Source: CAYMPH01 sp964529415 (GTDB taxonomy: Bacteria > Spirochaetota > UBA4802 > UBA5550). From it: a stretch of DNA of 64,000 nt. Positions 8,939-16,409 of this stretch are shown here, in pieces (the stretch's first letter is position 1; the number at the start of each line of letters is the position of its first letter). Made by a program: the position numbers and the translations under genes. The DNA lies in assembly GCA_964529415.1 (NCBI GenBank), contig CAZGWD010000015.1, positions 1-64,000 of the forward strand, in the 5' to 3' direction. Under the pieces are notes generated by a model. The model did no database searches, was not told the origin of the DNA, and saw only the letters and a program-made list of their open reading frames with translations.

Positions 8939-9072
8939 GGAACACGGATTACACGGATTTTTATGATGAACGCGGATAAGGATTTATAGTTTTAAATTTC
9001 AGAAAATTAAAAACAATATTACAATCATTAATAATTAAAAAAAATCCGTGTAATCCGTGTCATCCGTGTTCT
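8939..9072. repeat. Inverted repeat built of ATCCGTGT units
   Basis: The left arm (8939-8964) reads GGAACACGGATTACACGG and onwards. The right arm (9039-9072) contains three tandem ATCCGTGTNA-type units and is complementary to the left arm except for one extra unit. The arms enclose about 75 bases. Elements of this ATCCGTGTAATCCGTGT kind recur in intergenic regions of many unrelated bacterial genomes, so this is best read as a dispersed palindromic repeat located just after the stop of the neighbouring 219-aa gene. Confidence 0.65.
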
Positions 9073-9092
9073 ATATTTTTTTTAAGTTTTCT

Positions 9093-9752
9093 TCAGTACA
9101 TCAGTCCATAAACATATAAAATCATTCCCGCAAAAAGAAAAATTAATATCTTACTGAACAATGGCTTCCTATGCCTGATAAGAATATCAACTGCACCGGT
9201 ACTTATACCGAATAAAGCCGAGACAATCCCGGCTAAAGTATAATTCATATCAATAAAATAAAAAGCTGATGCAGTTAAAATTAAGCCAAGAATAAAATCG
9301 AATAAATCCGCAATGCTGTACTGAACCAGAAGTTTATTTAAAGAAAATTTTTCTTCAGTCAGCGGTTGGGCGGCAGGTGCTTTTTTATTTTTTTGAGTTT
9401 CAAGCTTTAATACTTTTTTTATTTCTGCAAGCGCCTTTTTAAGCGGTATTGTATTAAAAGATTTCATTCTTTGCATAAAAACATGATCAACCTCAGAAGG
9501 CCTGCTTCTGTTTGTTGAACTTCTTGCAATTATTTCACCATTTAAAATTTCCACGCAAAATGAATCAGAAGCCTGGCCTTTAATTTCAACATACAGCCTC
9601 ACCCTGTTTTCAGGAACCGAATAATCTAATCTCAAGTAATCTTTTGAAGCATGATTCTGATACCAGGTTGAGTCAAAACCTTTAAGCTCTGACGGCCGTT
9701 TTTTCCACTTGTGCTTTGGTTTAGGCTGGGATTTAATTTTTTTTGATTTCAT
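9093..9752 (-). CDS. Conserved-looking membrane protein of unknown function
   Basis: A 219-aa protein: a lysine-rich N-terminus, a soluble domain (about residues 20-120, with RVRLYVEIKG and the segment NGEIIARSSTNRSRPSEVDHVF), then three membrane segments near the C-terminus (about 152-218). I do not recognise the family. The ATG at 9752 is preferred over an upstream TTG at 9785, because that TTG sits in the loop of the intrinsic terminator at 9770-9794. It therefore probably has its own promoter and is not part of the flagellar-hfq transcript. Confidence 0.6.
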   Translation of the reverse strand: MKSKKIKSQPKPKHKWKKRPSELKGFDSTWYQNHASKDYLRLDYSVPENRVRLYVEIKGQASDSFCVEILNGEIIARSSTNRSRPSEVDHVFMQRMKSFNTIPLKKALAEIKKVLKLETQKNKKAPAAQPLTEEKFSLNKLLVQYSIADLFDFILGLILTASAFYFIDMNYTLAGIVSALFGISTGAVDILIRHRKPLFSKILIFLFAGMILYVYGLMY

Positions 9753-9759
9753 ATATAAT

Positions 9760-9794
9760 ATATAAAACAAGAGATTGGCTTGCAACCAATCTCT
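9760..9794 (-). terminator. Intrinsic terminator of the fliL-hfq supercluster
   Basis: On the minus strand AGAGATTGG (9794-9786) pairs with CCAATCTCT (9778-9770) around a seven-base loop and is followed by TGTTTTATAT. It lies 15 bases after the stop of the COX24-type microprotein gene and would end the long minus-strand transcript. Confidence 0.75.
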
Positions 9795-9808
9795 ATTATT
9801 ATCAGAAA

Positions 9809-9898
9809 TTATTTCTTTTTATGACGGTTTTCTCTTCTTCTTTTTTTTCTTTTGTGATTAGCAATCTTTTTTCTTTTCTTTTTCTTTCCGCAAGGCAT
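9809..9898 (-). CDS. AURKAIP1/COX24-domain microprotein (mS38/bS22-like)
   Basis: A 29-aa protein, MPCGKKKKRKKIANHKRK followed by KRRRENRHKKK, with more than half Lys/Arg. The pattern KKRKKI-x-x-HKRKKR-x-R-x-NRHKKK matches the C-terminal COX24/AURKAIP1 domain of mitochondrial small-subunit protein mS38 and the tiny very basic proteins annotated under this domain in Bacteroidota and spirochaetes. These are thought to be ribosomal proteins near the decoding centre, related to mycobacterial bS22. A clear AAGGAG ribosome-binding site lies at the right distance before the ATG, in the 12-bp gap after the SPFH gene, and a terminator follows. Assignment to the ribosome is by family, not shown here. 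Confidence 0.85.
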   Translation of the reverse strand: MPCGKKKKRKKIANHKRKKRRRENRHKKK

Positions 9899-9910
9899 AC
9901 TAAACTCCTT

Positions 9911-10816
9911 TTATTTGAGATTATCAATATTTCCGGTTTTTTTAACAGGCTTTTTCTCTTCAACTGCGCCTAAAAACTCCGGCACGCCTGTTTTATCTGA
10001 AGAGATGATCAATTTTACATCACTGCCCATTTTGTCAATATAAATGTATTTTATCATTTCAGGATTATGCTTAATTATTTCAGATATTTTTGCAAGTCTT
10101 GCGTAGTATTTTTCATCTGAAAGGCGTTCTCTTTCAATTTTACTTGTCAGTTCTTTTAACTGTTTTTCATTTTCTTTTTCAATTTTTCTCATTTCCTGGA
10201 TATGCGTTACTGCTTCCTGGTATGTTCTGTTATCAGGAACATTCAAAGGGCCGGTAAAATCCAGTTTCTGAACGTCAATTCCTGAAATTTCAGCTGCTTT
10301 TTTAAAGTTAGCTGAAGCAGCATTTAAAATTGCATCAGCATTCAGCGTTATTTCATTATTTCTGTAATAAGGATAAAAATACTTTGCAAGTTCCCGTGAC
10401 AGCTCAAGAGAAAGCATTTTTCTTATATCATCATTAAGCTGATCAGTATTTCCTGCAAGTTTTGAAAAATCATGAAATTTATCAGGATTTATTTTATAGA
10501 TAATGCTTGAAGGAACTGCAACTCTGTAAAAATTATCTTTAACAGATTCGATACCTGTTATCTCAACAGTTGATAAAAATGCCGCATTCCGGATAGAATT
10601 TACTTCAGCAAGAACATAAAGCCATGGAGCTGAACCCTGCCATACAAAATTATACTTTCTGTTATATATGCCTGCAGTTTTATTTTTATTGATATCGTGA
10701 ATTATTCCGATTTTACCTTCAGGAAGAATACGAAAAGAAAGATAAAGTCCAAGCAATATCGCAGCAATAATCGAGAATATTATTAAATTTTTAATAAATC
10801 TAAACATAATAATCAC
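9911..10816 (-). CDS. SPFH/prohibitin-like membrane protein
   Basis: 301-aa protein with one N-terminal membrane helix (about residues 7-28), an SPFH/band-7-like domain (about 30-190; PEGKIGIIHD, then SSIIYKINPDKFHDFSKLAG) and a charged coiled coil (about 200-240). SPFH proteins form membrane-bound oligomeric cages that regulate proteases such as FtsH or organise membrane domains. The protein lies 17 bp after hfq. In some bacteria hfq is followed by hflK/hflC, which are SPFH proteins; only one SPFH gene is present here and the similarity to HflK/C is loose. Confidence 0.65.
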   Translation of the reverse strand: MIIMFRFIKNLIIFSIIAAILLGLYLSFRILPEGKIGIIHDINKNKTAGIYNRKYNFVWQGSAPWLYVLAEVNSIRNAAFLSTVEITGIESVKDNFYRVAVPSSIIYKINPDKFHDFSKLAGNTDQLNDDIRKMLSLELSRELAKYFYPYYRNNEITLNADAILNAASANFKKAAEISGIDVQKLDFTGPLNVPDNRTYQEAVTHIQEMRKIEKENEKQLKELTSKIERERLSDEKYYARLAKISEIIKHNPEMIKYIYIDKMGSDVKLIISSDKTGVPEFLGAVEEKKPVKKTGNIDNLK

Positions 10817-10833
10817 TACAGAAACTAATCATT

Positions 10834-11070
10834 TTATTTTTCCTCCACTTCGCAGTATGGAATCGGTTTTATTGGAACTATAGTAGAAACAGCGTGTTTA
10901 TAAATGAGATTCTGTTTTTTATCAACTTCCATGAGTATCGTGAAATTATCAAAACTCAAAATTTTTCCTTTGATTGGAACACCGTTCATCAGAAAAACAG
11001 TAATATCAACTTTATCTTTTCTTGCATTGTTTATAAAAACATCCTGCAGGTTGTTTATCTGTTTCTGCAT
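10834..11070 (-). CDS. hfq: RNA chaperone Hfq
   Basis: 78-aa Sm-like RNA chaperone that promotes pairing of small RNAs with mRNAs. Sm1 is visible as VDITVFLMNGVPIKGKILSFDNF, cut here to its key residues (VFLMNG-x4-GKI-x-SFD-x-F), and Sm2 as IYKHAVSTIVP, where the classical YKHA is intact. The N-terminal NLQDVFINNARK is the usual proximal-face helix. It begins two bases after the miaA stop; the miaA-hfq linkage is widespread in bacteria. Confidence 0.95.
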   Translation of the reverse strand: MQKQINNLQDVFINNARKDKVDITVFLMNGVPIKGKILSFDNFTILMEVDKKQNLIYKHAVSTIVPIKPIPYCEVEEK

Positions 11071-11071
11071 A

Positions 11072-12004
11072 TTATAAAACCTCCTCGGCTCCGGAAACGA
11101 AATTCAATATTGATACTTTTATTGAATTGTAATCGCTGACATCGAACCAATTAATGCTGCTGTTTTTTCTAAACCAGGTCATCTGCCTTTTTGCATATCT
11201 TTTTGTTTCAAGCTTAATCTCTGATACAGCATCGTCAATTGTTAATTCACCATCTATATATCTGTTTATTTCCCTATAACCTATAGATTTCATTGATTTA
11301 AGGCCTGTATGATAACCTTTATCCCTGAGCCCTGATACCTCATCAATTAAACCGGAGTTAATCATTAAATCAACTCTTTTATCTATATTTTCCCTTAATT
11401 TTAATCTATCCTGTTTAATTCCAATAAAAAGCGCATCAATTTTAAACTGATTATCTTTATTGTCATAAAATGAACTTAGCGGCCGCCCTGTCTGCCTGAA
11501 TACCTCAAGTCCTCTTAATATCCTCTGTTTGTCGTTCGAATGAATCTTTTCAGCGAATTTATTATCTGAAATGAAAAGTTCATCATATAAAGATTTCAAT
11601 CCCCACTCATTTAATTCATCTATCAGCTTTTCCCTGATTTTTATATCAACTGCAGGTATTTCAGATATTCCCTTAAAAAAAGCATCCAGATAAAGTCCTG
11701 TACCGCCTACAAATAGCGGAATTTTCCCTTTTGCGTATATATGCCTGCATGCTTCTTCAGCTTTGCGGACAAATTCCCCTGCAGTAAAATTAAAATCCGG
11801 GTCAGCAATATCAATAAGATGATGATCTACAATCTTTCTTTCATACTGACTTGGCTTTCCGCTTCCAATGTCCAGAAATCTGTAAACCTGAACTGAGTCT
11901 GCTGAAACTATTTCAAAAACATTCTGCATTTCCTGAACAATCTGCAGTGAGATCCTGGTTTTACCGACTGCTGTCGGTCCAATTAAAACAGCGGCTTTTA
12001 TAAT
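11072..12004 (-). CDS. miaA: tRNA dimethylallyltransferase MiaA, apparently with a non-AUG start
   Basis: MiaA transfers a dimethylallyl group to A37 of tRNAs reading UNN codons. The first in-frame ATG (11929) lies after the phosphate-binding loop and would give an enzyme without it. Upstream in the same frame I read IKAAVLIGPTAVGKTRISLQ, the intact MiaA P-loop, so translation must start further up. Only GCC GGG TCT ATT ATA AAA lie between the preceding in-frame stop (TAA, 12016-12014) and the P-loop. ATT at 12004 or ATA at 12001 are the only start-like codons, giving about 310 aa, the usual length. Later motifs (VSADSVQVYR, FVGGTGLYLDAF, KRQMTWFRK) are typical. The upstream stop is in the same frame, so readthrough is the alternative. 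Confidence 0.85.
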   Translation of the reverse strand: MIKAAVLIGPTAVGKTRISLQIVQEMQNVFEIVSADSVQVYRFLDIGSGKPSQYERKIVDHHLIDIADPDFNFTAGEFVRKAEEACRHIYAKGKIPLFVGGTGLYLDAFFKGISEIPAVDIKIREKLIDELNEWGLKSLYDELFISDNKFAEKIHSNDKQRILRGLEVFRQTGRPLSSFYDNKDNQFKIDALFIGIKQDRLKLRENIDKRVDLMINSGLIDEVSGLRDKGYHTGLKSMKSIGYREINRYIDGELTIDDAVSEIKLETKRYAKRQMTWFRKNSSINWFDVSDYNSIKVSILNFVSGAEEVL

Positions 12005-12013
12005 AGACCCGGC

Positions 12014-12226
12014 TTATATTATTTCAATATCGCTTGTATCCATTGAAAATTGTATTTTTCCGTCAAAATGCAGCTTTAAGATATTCGGAACAACCTTCCA
12101 TTTCAATTCATCTTCTTCAGGGTATTCCGGAATATTCCCAATTTTTTCGATTGTAAGCATCATGGCTTTTGTGAATACATATTTATTTTCATTGTATGAT
12201 ATTAATTTATCTAAAGGTATTATCAT
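12014..12226 (-). CDS. rpoZ: RNA polymerase omega subunit-like small protein
   Basis: 70-aa protein beginning MIIPLDKLISYNENKYVFTKAM. Length, the ENKYVFTKAMM-type helix and a C-terminal beta segment (HFDGKIQF) fit the omega subunit, and the position directly after gmk is where rpoZ lies in many genomes. Its start overlaps the gmk end by 20 bases. Sequence similarity to classical omega is weak and spirochaete omega subunits are divergent, so the call leans on synteny. Its stop codon is in frame with miaA, separated by four to five codons. Confidence 0.55.
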   Translation of the reverse strand: MIIPLDKLISYNENKYVFTKAMMLTIEKIGNIPEYPEEDELKWKVVPNILKLHFDGKIQFSMDTSDIEII

Positions 12227-12839
12227 TTTTCCTCACTAAAATTTTTTTTATTTTTTCAGAAACAAACGGCGTTTTCATCAATTCCGCAGCAACAATAGTT
12301 TTAAAATTATTTACAGCCTCAGATATATTGTCATTTATTATAATATAATCGTAGATCCCGTACTGAGCCAGTTCACCAATGGCATTTGCAAGCCTGATTT
12401 TAATCTGTTCTTCTGAATCAGTTTTCCTGTTACGCAGCCTCTGTTCTAAAATTTCAAGAGAAGGCGGTATAATAAATATCATAACCGATAATTCCAGCCG
12501 GTTCTTTAAATTAATCCCGCCCTGAACATCTATATCGAATAGCGGAATTTTTCCAAGAGCCCTTATTCTGTCAATCTCTTTTCTCAATGTTCCGTATAAA
12601 TTGCCATGAACTTCAGCCCATTCTATAAATTCATCCTGATTAATTAACTTTTCAAATTCTTCTCGGCTTATAAAATAATAACTTTTTCCATTGATTTCAC
12701 CCGGTCGTTGAGTTCTGGTTGTTGTTGATATCGAAAAGCCCAATCTGTCATCTTCATCCATAACTTTTTTAATGATAGTGGTTTTACCTGCTCCTGAAGG
12801 AGCTGAAACTACAAGTGATATATCAAACCTGGGGTTCAT
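12207..12839 (-). CDS. gmk: Guanylate kinase
   Basis: 210-aa kinase converting GMP and ATP to GDP and ADP. The P-loop SAPSGAGKTT is at residues 12-21, followed by STTTRTQRPGEINGKSYYF, the GMP-binding region, and LFDIDVQGGINLK. The C-terminal segment EEQIKIRLANAIGELAQYG is as expected. The start overlaps the remA end by 17 bases. Order remA-gmk-rpoZ is conserved in many Gram-positive and spirochaete genomes. Confidence 0.95.
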   Translation of the reverse strand: MNPRFDISLVVSAPSGAGKTTIIKKVMDEDDRLGFSISTTTRTQRPGEINGKSYYFISREEFEKLINQDEFIEWAEVHGNLYGTLRKEIDRIRALGKIPLFDIDVQGGINLKNRLELSVMIFIIPPSLEILEQRLRNRKTDSEEQIKIRLANAIGELAQYGIYDYIIINDNISEAVNNFKTIVAAELMKTPFVSEKIKKILVRKNDNTFR

Positions 12840-13080
12840 TGCCGGTACTTAACCTTCCGGAAATTGTTTCCGGCTGCATTGCTGACAAAATAATATGATT
12901 GCTGTCCATAATTATTATAGCTCTTGTTTTTCTTCCATGGGTTGCATCTATAAGCAGGCTGTTCTCCCTTGCTTCATCTCTTAATCTTTTACCCGAGGCG
13001 GAGGCAGGTGTTATTACAGCAACGACTCTGTGCGCCATGACTGCATTTCCAAATCCGATATTAATTAGTATAGCTTTCAT
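12823..13080 (-). CDS. remA: RemA/DUF370 family DNA-binding regulator
   Basis: 85-aa protein with the RemA signature: LINIGFGNAVMAHRVVAV, IDATHGRKTRAIIIMDSNHI and LSAMQPETI. In Bacillus subtilis RemA is a ring-forming transcription activator of biofilm matrix and osmoprotectant genes. In this cluster it sits between yicC and gmk, the same order as in Firmicutes (yicC/yloC-remA-gmk-rpoZ). Its targets here are unknown; linkage to flagellar genes raises the possibility that it acts in a motility/matrix switch. Confidence 0.9.
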   Translation of the reverse strand: MKAILINIGFGNAVMAHRVVAVITPASASGKRLRDEARENSLLIDATHGRKTRAIIIMDSNHIILSAMQPETISGRLSTGNEPQV

Positions 13081-13089
13081 AAATTCACC

Positions 13090-13956
13090 CTAAACTATAT
13101 TTCTGCACTGCTCTCTGATTTTCTCAACCTGATTTTTCATATCCACCACTATATGGGAAATTTCCGAGCTGTTTGATTTTGATGCGATAGTATTTATTTC
13201 CCTGAAAATTTCCTGCGCAATAAAATCCAGTTTTTTACCTACCTGTTCCTTTTCATTGCAGAATGATTTAAATTTTTTAAAGTGATCATTCAGCCTTACG
13301 ATTTCTTCGTTAATATCAATCTTATCCGCAAGAATTGCAATCTCAGTGAGCATTCTCATATCATCAACCTTGTTTCCGGATAGCGTGTCAATTTTCTTTT
13401 TCAGATTGTTTTTCTTTTCAGCAGCAAGATTTTTAGCAAGCAATTTAATGCCTGCATGCGAGTCAATCAGGGAATTCAAAACTTTAAGCAGGTCATTTTT
13501 AATTGATAATCCCTCTTCGATTCTCATCTCAATTGTTTTTTTTGCAGCTATTTCTATACACTGATATATTTCTTTTCTGGACTTGGGAGTCAATCCAGAC
13601 TTTTCCCTGTGAATAATTCCATCAAGAGAAAGCACTGATTCAAATTTAAAAGGTTCCTTGATATCGAGACTCTTGTGAATTTTCTTTAATTCATGGTAAT
13701 ATTTTTTGATTAAATCCTGATTTAAATTAACAGGTTTTTCAGTTTCCCAGTTATAAATATCAATATTGAGTTCAATTTTACCTCTTTGAAATTTTTCTTT
13801 CAGCAGTGAACTCATTACCGGTTCTTCATTTTTCAGAAGCCTCGGCGAATTGACATAAATTTCAAGATACCTTGAATTTAAACATTTTATTTCAACTGAA
13901 AATGAAAATTGATCTGTGCTTTTCTCAATAAAAGCGTATCCTGTCATGCTCTGCAT
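13090..13956 (-). CDS. yicC: YicC family endoribonuclease-like protein
   Basis: 288-aa YicC/YloC protein. The N-terminal YicC domain starts MQSMTGYAFIEKS and includes SLNSRYLEI-like KCLNSRYLEIYVNSPR. The C-terminal DUF1732 domain ends KLDFIAQEIFREINTIASKS, with the conserved glutamates and the SNSSEISHIVVDMK segment. Some members are endoribonucleases that affect small-RNA decay. The neighbourhood (remA, gmk, and hfq further down) is consistent with RNA metabolism. Confidence 0.92.
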   Translation of the reverse strand: MQSMTGYAFIEKSTDQFSFSVEIKCLNSRYLEIYVNSPRLLKNEEPVMSSLLKEKFQRGKIELNIDIYNWETEKPVNLNQDLIKKYYHELKKIHKSLDIKEPFKFESVLSLDGIIHREKSGLTPKSRKEIYQCIEIAAKKTIEMRIEEGLSIKNDLLKVLNSLIDSHAGIKLLAKNLAAEKKNNLKKKIDTLSGNKVDDMRMLTEIAILADKIDINEEIVRLNDHFKKFKSFCNEKEQVGKKLDFIAQEIFREINTIASKSNSSEISHIVVDMKNQVEKIREQCRNIV

Positions 13957-13963
13957 ATTTCAC

Positions 13964-14446
13964 CTAAATTGTTTTTTCCGGTTTCCCGATTGATTTTATT
14001 CTTATTGCTCCGGTTTCGAGCTGAAAATCCATTGTTCTTCCATAATCGCCTCCGACATCTTCAGCAATTATTTTAATATTAAGCTCTTCAAGTATCTGCC
14101 TGACTTTTGCTATATTTCCTCTCCCGATTTCAGACATCATGCTGTTCTCTGAGAGCTTGAACATGGTTGCGCCGCCAACAATCTTAGAAACCATACATCT
14201 TTTCGATGCGCCTTTTTTCTCAAGCTCGGAAATCAGCAGCGGTATTGCAGTATCAGCATATTTTTTCGGAGATGAACTCTCAGATTTAAGAACAGGGAGC
14301 ATTATATGCGACAATCCGCCGATTTTTTTCTGAGGATCATACAGGCAGATTCCAACACACGAACCAAGGATGGTTCGGAGAATATCAGGAGATTCAGATA
14401 TGCCTAATTCGGCTATACCGATATTGATAAGCTTGAAATCAGCCAT
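13964..14446 (-). CDS. cheD: Chemoreceptor glutamine deamidase CheD
   Basis: 160-aa CheD. The catalytic cysteine and histidine are recognisable in LGSCVGICLYDP (Cys30) and GGLSHIMLP (His47), with the SKIVGGATMF segment following. CheD deamidates glutamines of methyl-accepting chemotaxis proteins and in several phyla interacts with CheC-type phosphatases. The gene follows cheR by two bases, pairing two receptor-modifying enzymes. Confidence 0.93.
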   Translation of the reverse strand: MADFKLINIGIAELGISESPDILRTILGSCVGICLYDPQKKIGGLSHIMLPVLKSESSSPKKYADTAIPLLISELEKKGASKRCMVSKIVGGATMFKLSENSMMSEIGRGNIAKVRQILEELNIKIIAEDVGGDYGRTMDFQLETGAIRIKSIGKPEKTI

Positions 14447-14448
14447 TA

Positions 14449-15300
14449 TCAGCTCCTGGGCTTTGGAATATACACTGGGGATTCAAGAATTTTTCTGTAT
14501 GTAAAATCATCAGAAATTGTATGCAGCGTTTCAGAATGTCCAATATATAAAAACCCGTGATCTTTAATTGATTTATAAAAATTCGCGACAAGTGATTTCT
14601 GGTGTTCTTTATCAAAATAAATCATGACATTTCTGCAGAAAATAACATCTATATCTGTCGGGAATTTACTCTGGAAAAAATTCAAATAACTGAAATTTAC
14701 AAGTTTCTTCAATTCATCTTTAACAACATAATTTTCAGGATTATCCTTTCTCTGATTAAAATATTTTTTTAATAATTCAGGCGGAACCTTCTCAATTCTT
14801 CTTCCGGAATATTCGCCTATTTTAGCGAACTCAAGAACTGAAGGAGCTATATCTGTAGCGAGGATTTCAATATTCCATCCAGGAAAAAGATTCATGCTTT
14901 CAAGAACGCATATTGCCATAGTATATGGCTCCTCACCTGTTGAGCAGGCAGCACTCCATATCCTTAATTTTTTATTTGTTATTATTTTTGCAAGTTCCGG
15001 AAAAGATACTTTTGATAAAGCTTCAAATTGCCTTTCATTTCTGAAGAAATAAGTTTCATTAGTTGAAACAACATCTATAAGTTCTTCGATTTCTTTTTTC
15101 TTGGAATCACCGGATAACGTCTGGAGATAATTATAATATTCAGAATATTCTACAAGATTAAGCGCCTGGAGTCTTTTTCTAAGCCTGTTGGAAAGAAGCG
15201 TTAGTTTTGTTTCTTTAAGAAATATTCCGCTTTCATCGTATATCAGTTTTGCAAATTTCTTAAATTCATCTTCAGTAAGTCTTTTAATTATAAGATCCAT
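14449..15300 (-). CDS. cheR: Chemotaxis protein methyltransferase CheR
   Basis: 283-aa CheR, which methylates glutamates of chemoreceptors with S-adenosylmethionine. The N-terminal helical domain (about residues 1-85) ends in STNETYFFRNERQF. The SAM-binding motif is IWSAACSTGEEPYTMAI, followed by ILATDI and VIFCRNVMIYFD. Lengths of both domains are normal. The gene ends two bases before cheD. Confidence 0.95.
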   Translation of the reverse strand: MDLIIKRLTEDEFKKFAKLIYDESGIFLKETKLTLLSNRLRKRLQALNLVEYSEYYNYLQTLSGDSKKKEIEELIDVVSTNETYFFRNERQFEALSKVSFPELAKIITNKKLRIWSAACSTGEEPYTMAICVLESMNLFPGWNIEILATDIAPSVLEFAKIGEYSGRRIEKVPPELLKKYFNQRKDNPENYVVKDELKKLVNFSYLNFFQSKFPTDIDVIFCRNVMIYFDKEHQKSLVANFYKSIKDHGFLYIGHSETLHTISDDFTYRKILESPVYIPKPRS

Positions 15301-15318
15301 TATAAATTCCCCGCTATT

Positions 15319-16059
15319 TTAAATGTTTTTTACGCCCTGAAGATTTAAAACAAGCTTTATTTCACCTGCAGGAAGTCCGGAATAATGAGAAAGATCATTT
15401 ATGCCGCAGCCACGCAAATGCAGATCCGATATTGCCGCGTATAAAGATAGTTTATCATTTACACAATTAAACACTTCAATAATTTCTTTCTCGTCAGGGG
15501 CCGGATTCTGATCTGGTCCTTTATTATTAGAAAGCTCTGCTTCAACCGGTATTTTAATCTCTTTCTCAATACTGTAATGAGGAAAATCATTTTCTTCAAT
15601 GACGGGATCTTTTTTAATATTGGAAAAAAAATCTTTAGCAGATGTAATGAAATTTAGAGCTCCATTAAAAAAATAATTCAAGTCTTTTTTTAATACTCCT
15701 GTATTTTGTATAGTTTTATTTTCAACTTGCGCTTTTTCAATATTATTCCCTTCAATAACAGGTTTGCCTGTTTCGGTTTCATTATCGGGATTATGTCTCA
15801 TGTCTTCTGCAATAACAGCATTAAAACTTTTATTATCCCCGCTTCTTTCAAGAAGACGTTTAATAACAGAAATTTTCTGTTCAAGAATAGTAATATTTCT
15901 TTCAGCTGCAGAGTTAAATTCATTGATAATAGCTTCCATTTCCTTACGAAGCTTTCTTTCCCTGAACTCGGATGCAGATTTTTCAAGTTTCAGGCTGATA
16001 ATAAAATAAAATAAAGCACCCATGAATATATTTATCAATACGAGTCCTAAAAATTCCAT
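15319..16059 (-). CDS. Membrane-anchored coiled-coil protein, SwrB/DUF6115-like
   Basis: 246-aa protein with one N-terminal membrane helix (about residues 3-23), a charged coiled coil (about 25-70), a long low-complexity linker and a C-terminal helix-turn-helix-like segment (LYAAISDLHLRGCGINDL, then SGLPAGEIKLVLNLQG). This topology resembles SwrB of Bacillus and DUF2802/DUF6115 proteins, which occur next to flagellar sigma-factor and chemotaxis genes. SwrB activates flagellar export. The relation is inferred from layout and the C-terminal motif, not from overall similarity. Confidence 0.5.
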   Translation of the reverse strand: MEFLGLVLINIFMGALFYFIISLKLEKSASEFRERKLRKEMEAIINEFNSAAERNITILEQKISVIKRLLERSGDNKSFNAVIAEDMRHNPDNETETGKPVIEGNNIEKAQVENKTIQNTGVLKKDLNYFFNGALNFITSAKDFFSNIKKDPVIEENDFPHYSIEKEIKIPVEAELSNNKGPDQNPAPDEKEIIEVFNCVNDKLSLYAAISDLHLRGCGINDLSHYSGLPAGEIKLVLNLQGVKNI

Positions 16060-16082
16060 ATAACCTCTTTATTTAAAAAATT

Positions 16083-16397
16083 CTATTTAAAAACGTCTAT
16101 AAATTTCCCCATTTTTTCATCGATTGCCCTGCTGTCTTTTTTTTTCTCTTCCGAATTGTGCTCATGATCATGTTGATGATGAAGATTTCTTTCATTGTGT
16201 TCTTCGTGCCTGATTTCTGTTTTTTCATTCTTCTTTGCTTCTTCGAGAACTGTATTTTTATTTTTTGACTTGTCTGTTGATTCTTTTTCCAGAAGATGCT
16301 GCTGTGCTACAAGTAATTCAGATTTCGCATGTTCATTTCTTCCTATTTCAAAAACCTGGGATATGCTGGTCTGAAGATCAATTGGACTGATCGGCAT
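16083..16397 (-). CDS. Small His-rich protein of the flagellar cluster
   Basis: 104-aa soluble protein. The N-terminus MPISPIDLQTSISQVFEIGRN is ordered-looking and similar in kind to small proteins found at this place in other spirochaete flagellar clusters. The remainder is strongly charged, with a histidine-rich stretch around residues 62-80 (HEEHNERNLHHQHDHEH) that might bind metal ions. It lies between fapA and the SwrB-like gene. No function can be assigned. Confidence 0.5.
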   Translation of the reverse strand: MPISPIDLQTSISQVFEIGRNEHAKSELLVAQQHLLEKESTDKSKNKNTVLEEAKKNEKTEIRHEEHNERNLHHQHDHEHNSEEKKKDSRAIDEKMGKFIDVFK

Positions 16398-16409
16398 GGC
16401 TGATCTCCT

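Larger units (their letters stand above)
8684..9092. other. Intergenic region upstream of fliF
   Basis: 409 bases without a gene. The part next to fliF holds the bipartite promoter-like motif at 8767-8818. The distal part holds the CCGTGT repeat palindrome at 8939-9072. No flgB, flgC or fliE remnant is visible. Confidence 0.6.

Noticed and set aside
9753..9785. TTG start at 9785 for the 219-aa membrane protein
   Set aside because: It lies in the loop of the intrinsic terminator and lacks a ribosome-binding site; the ATG at 9752 is better.
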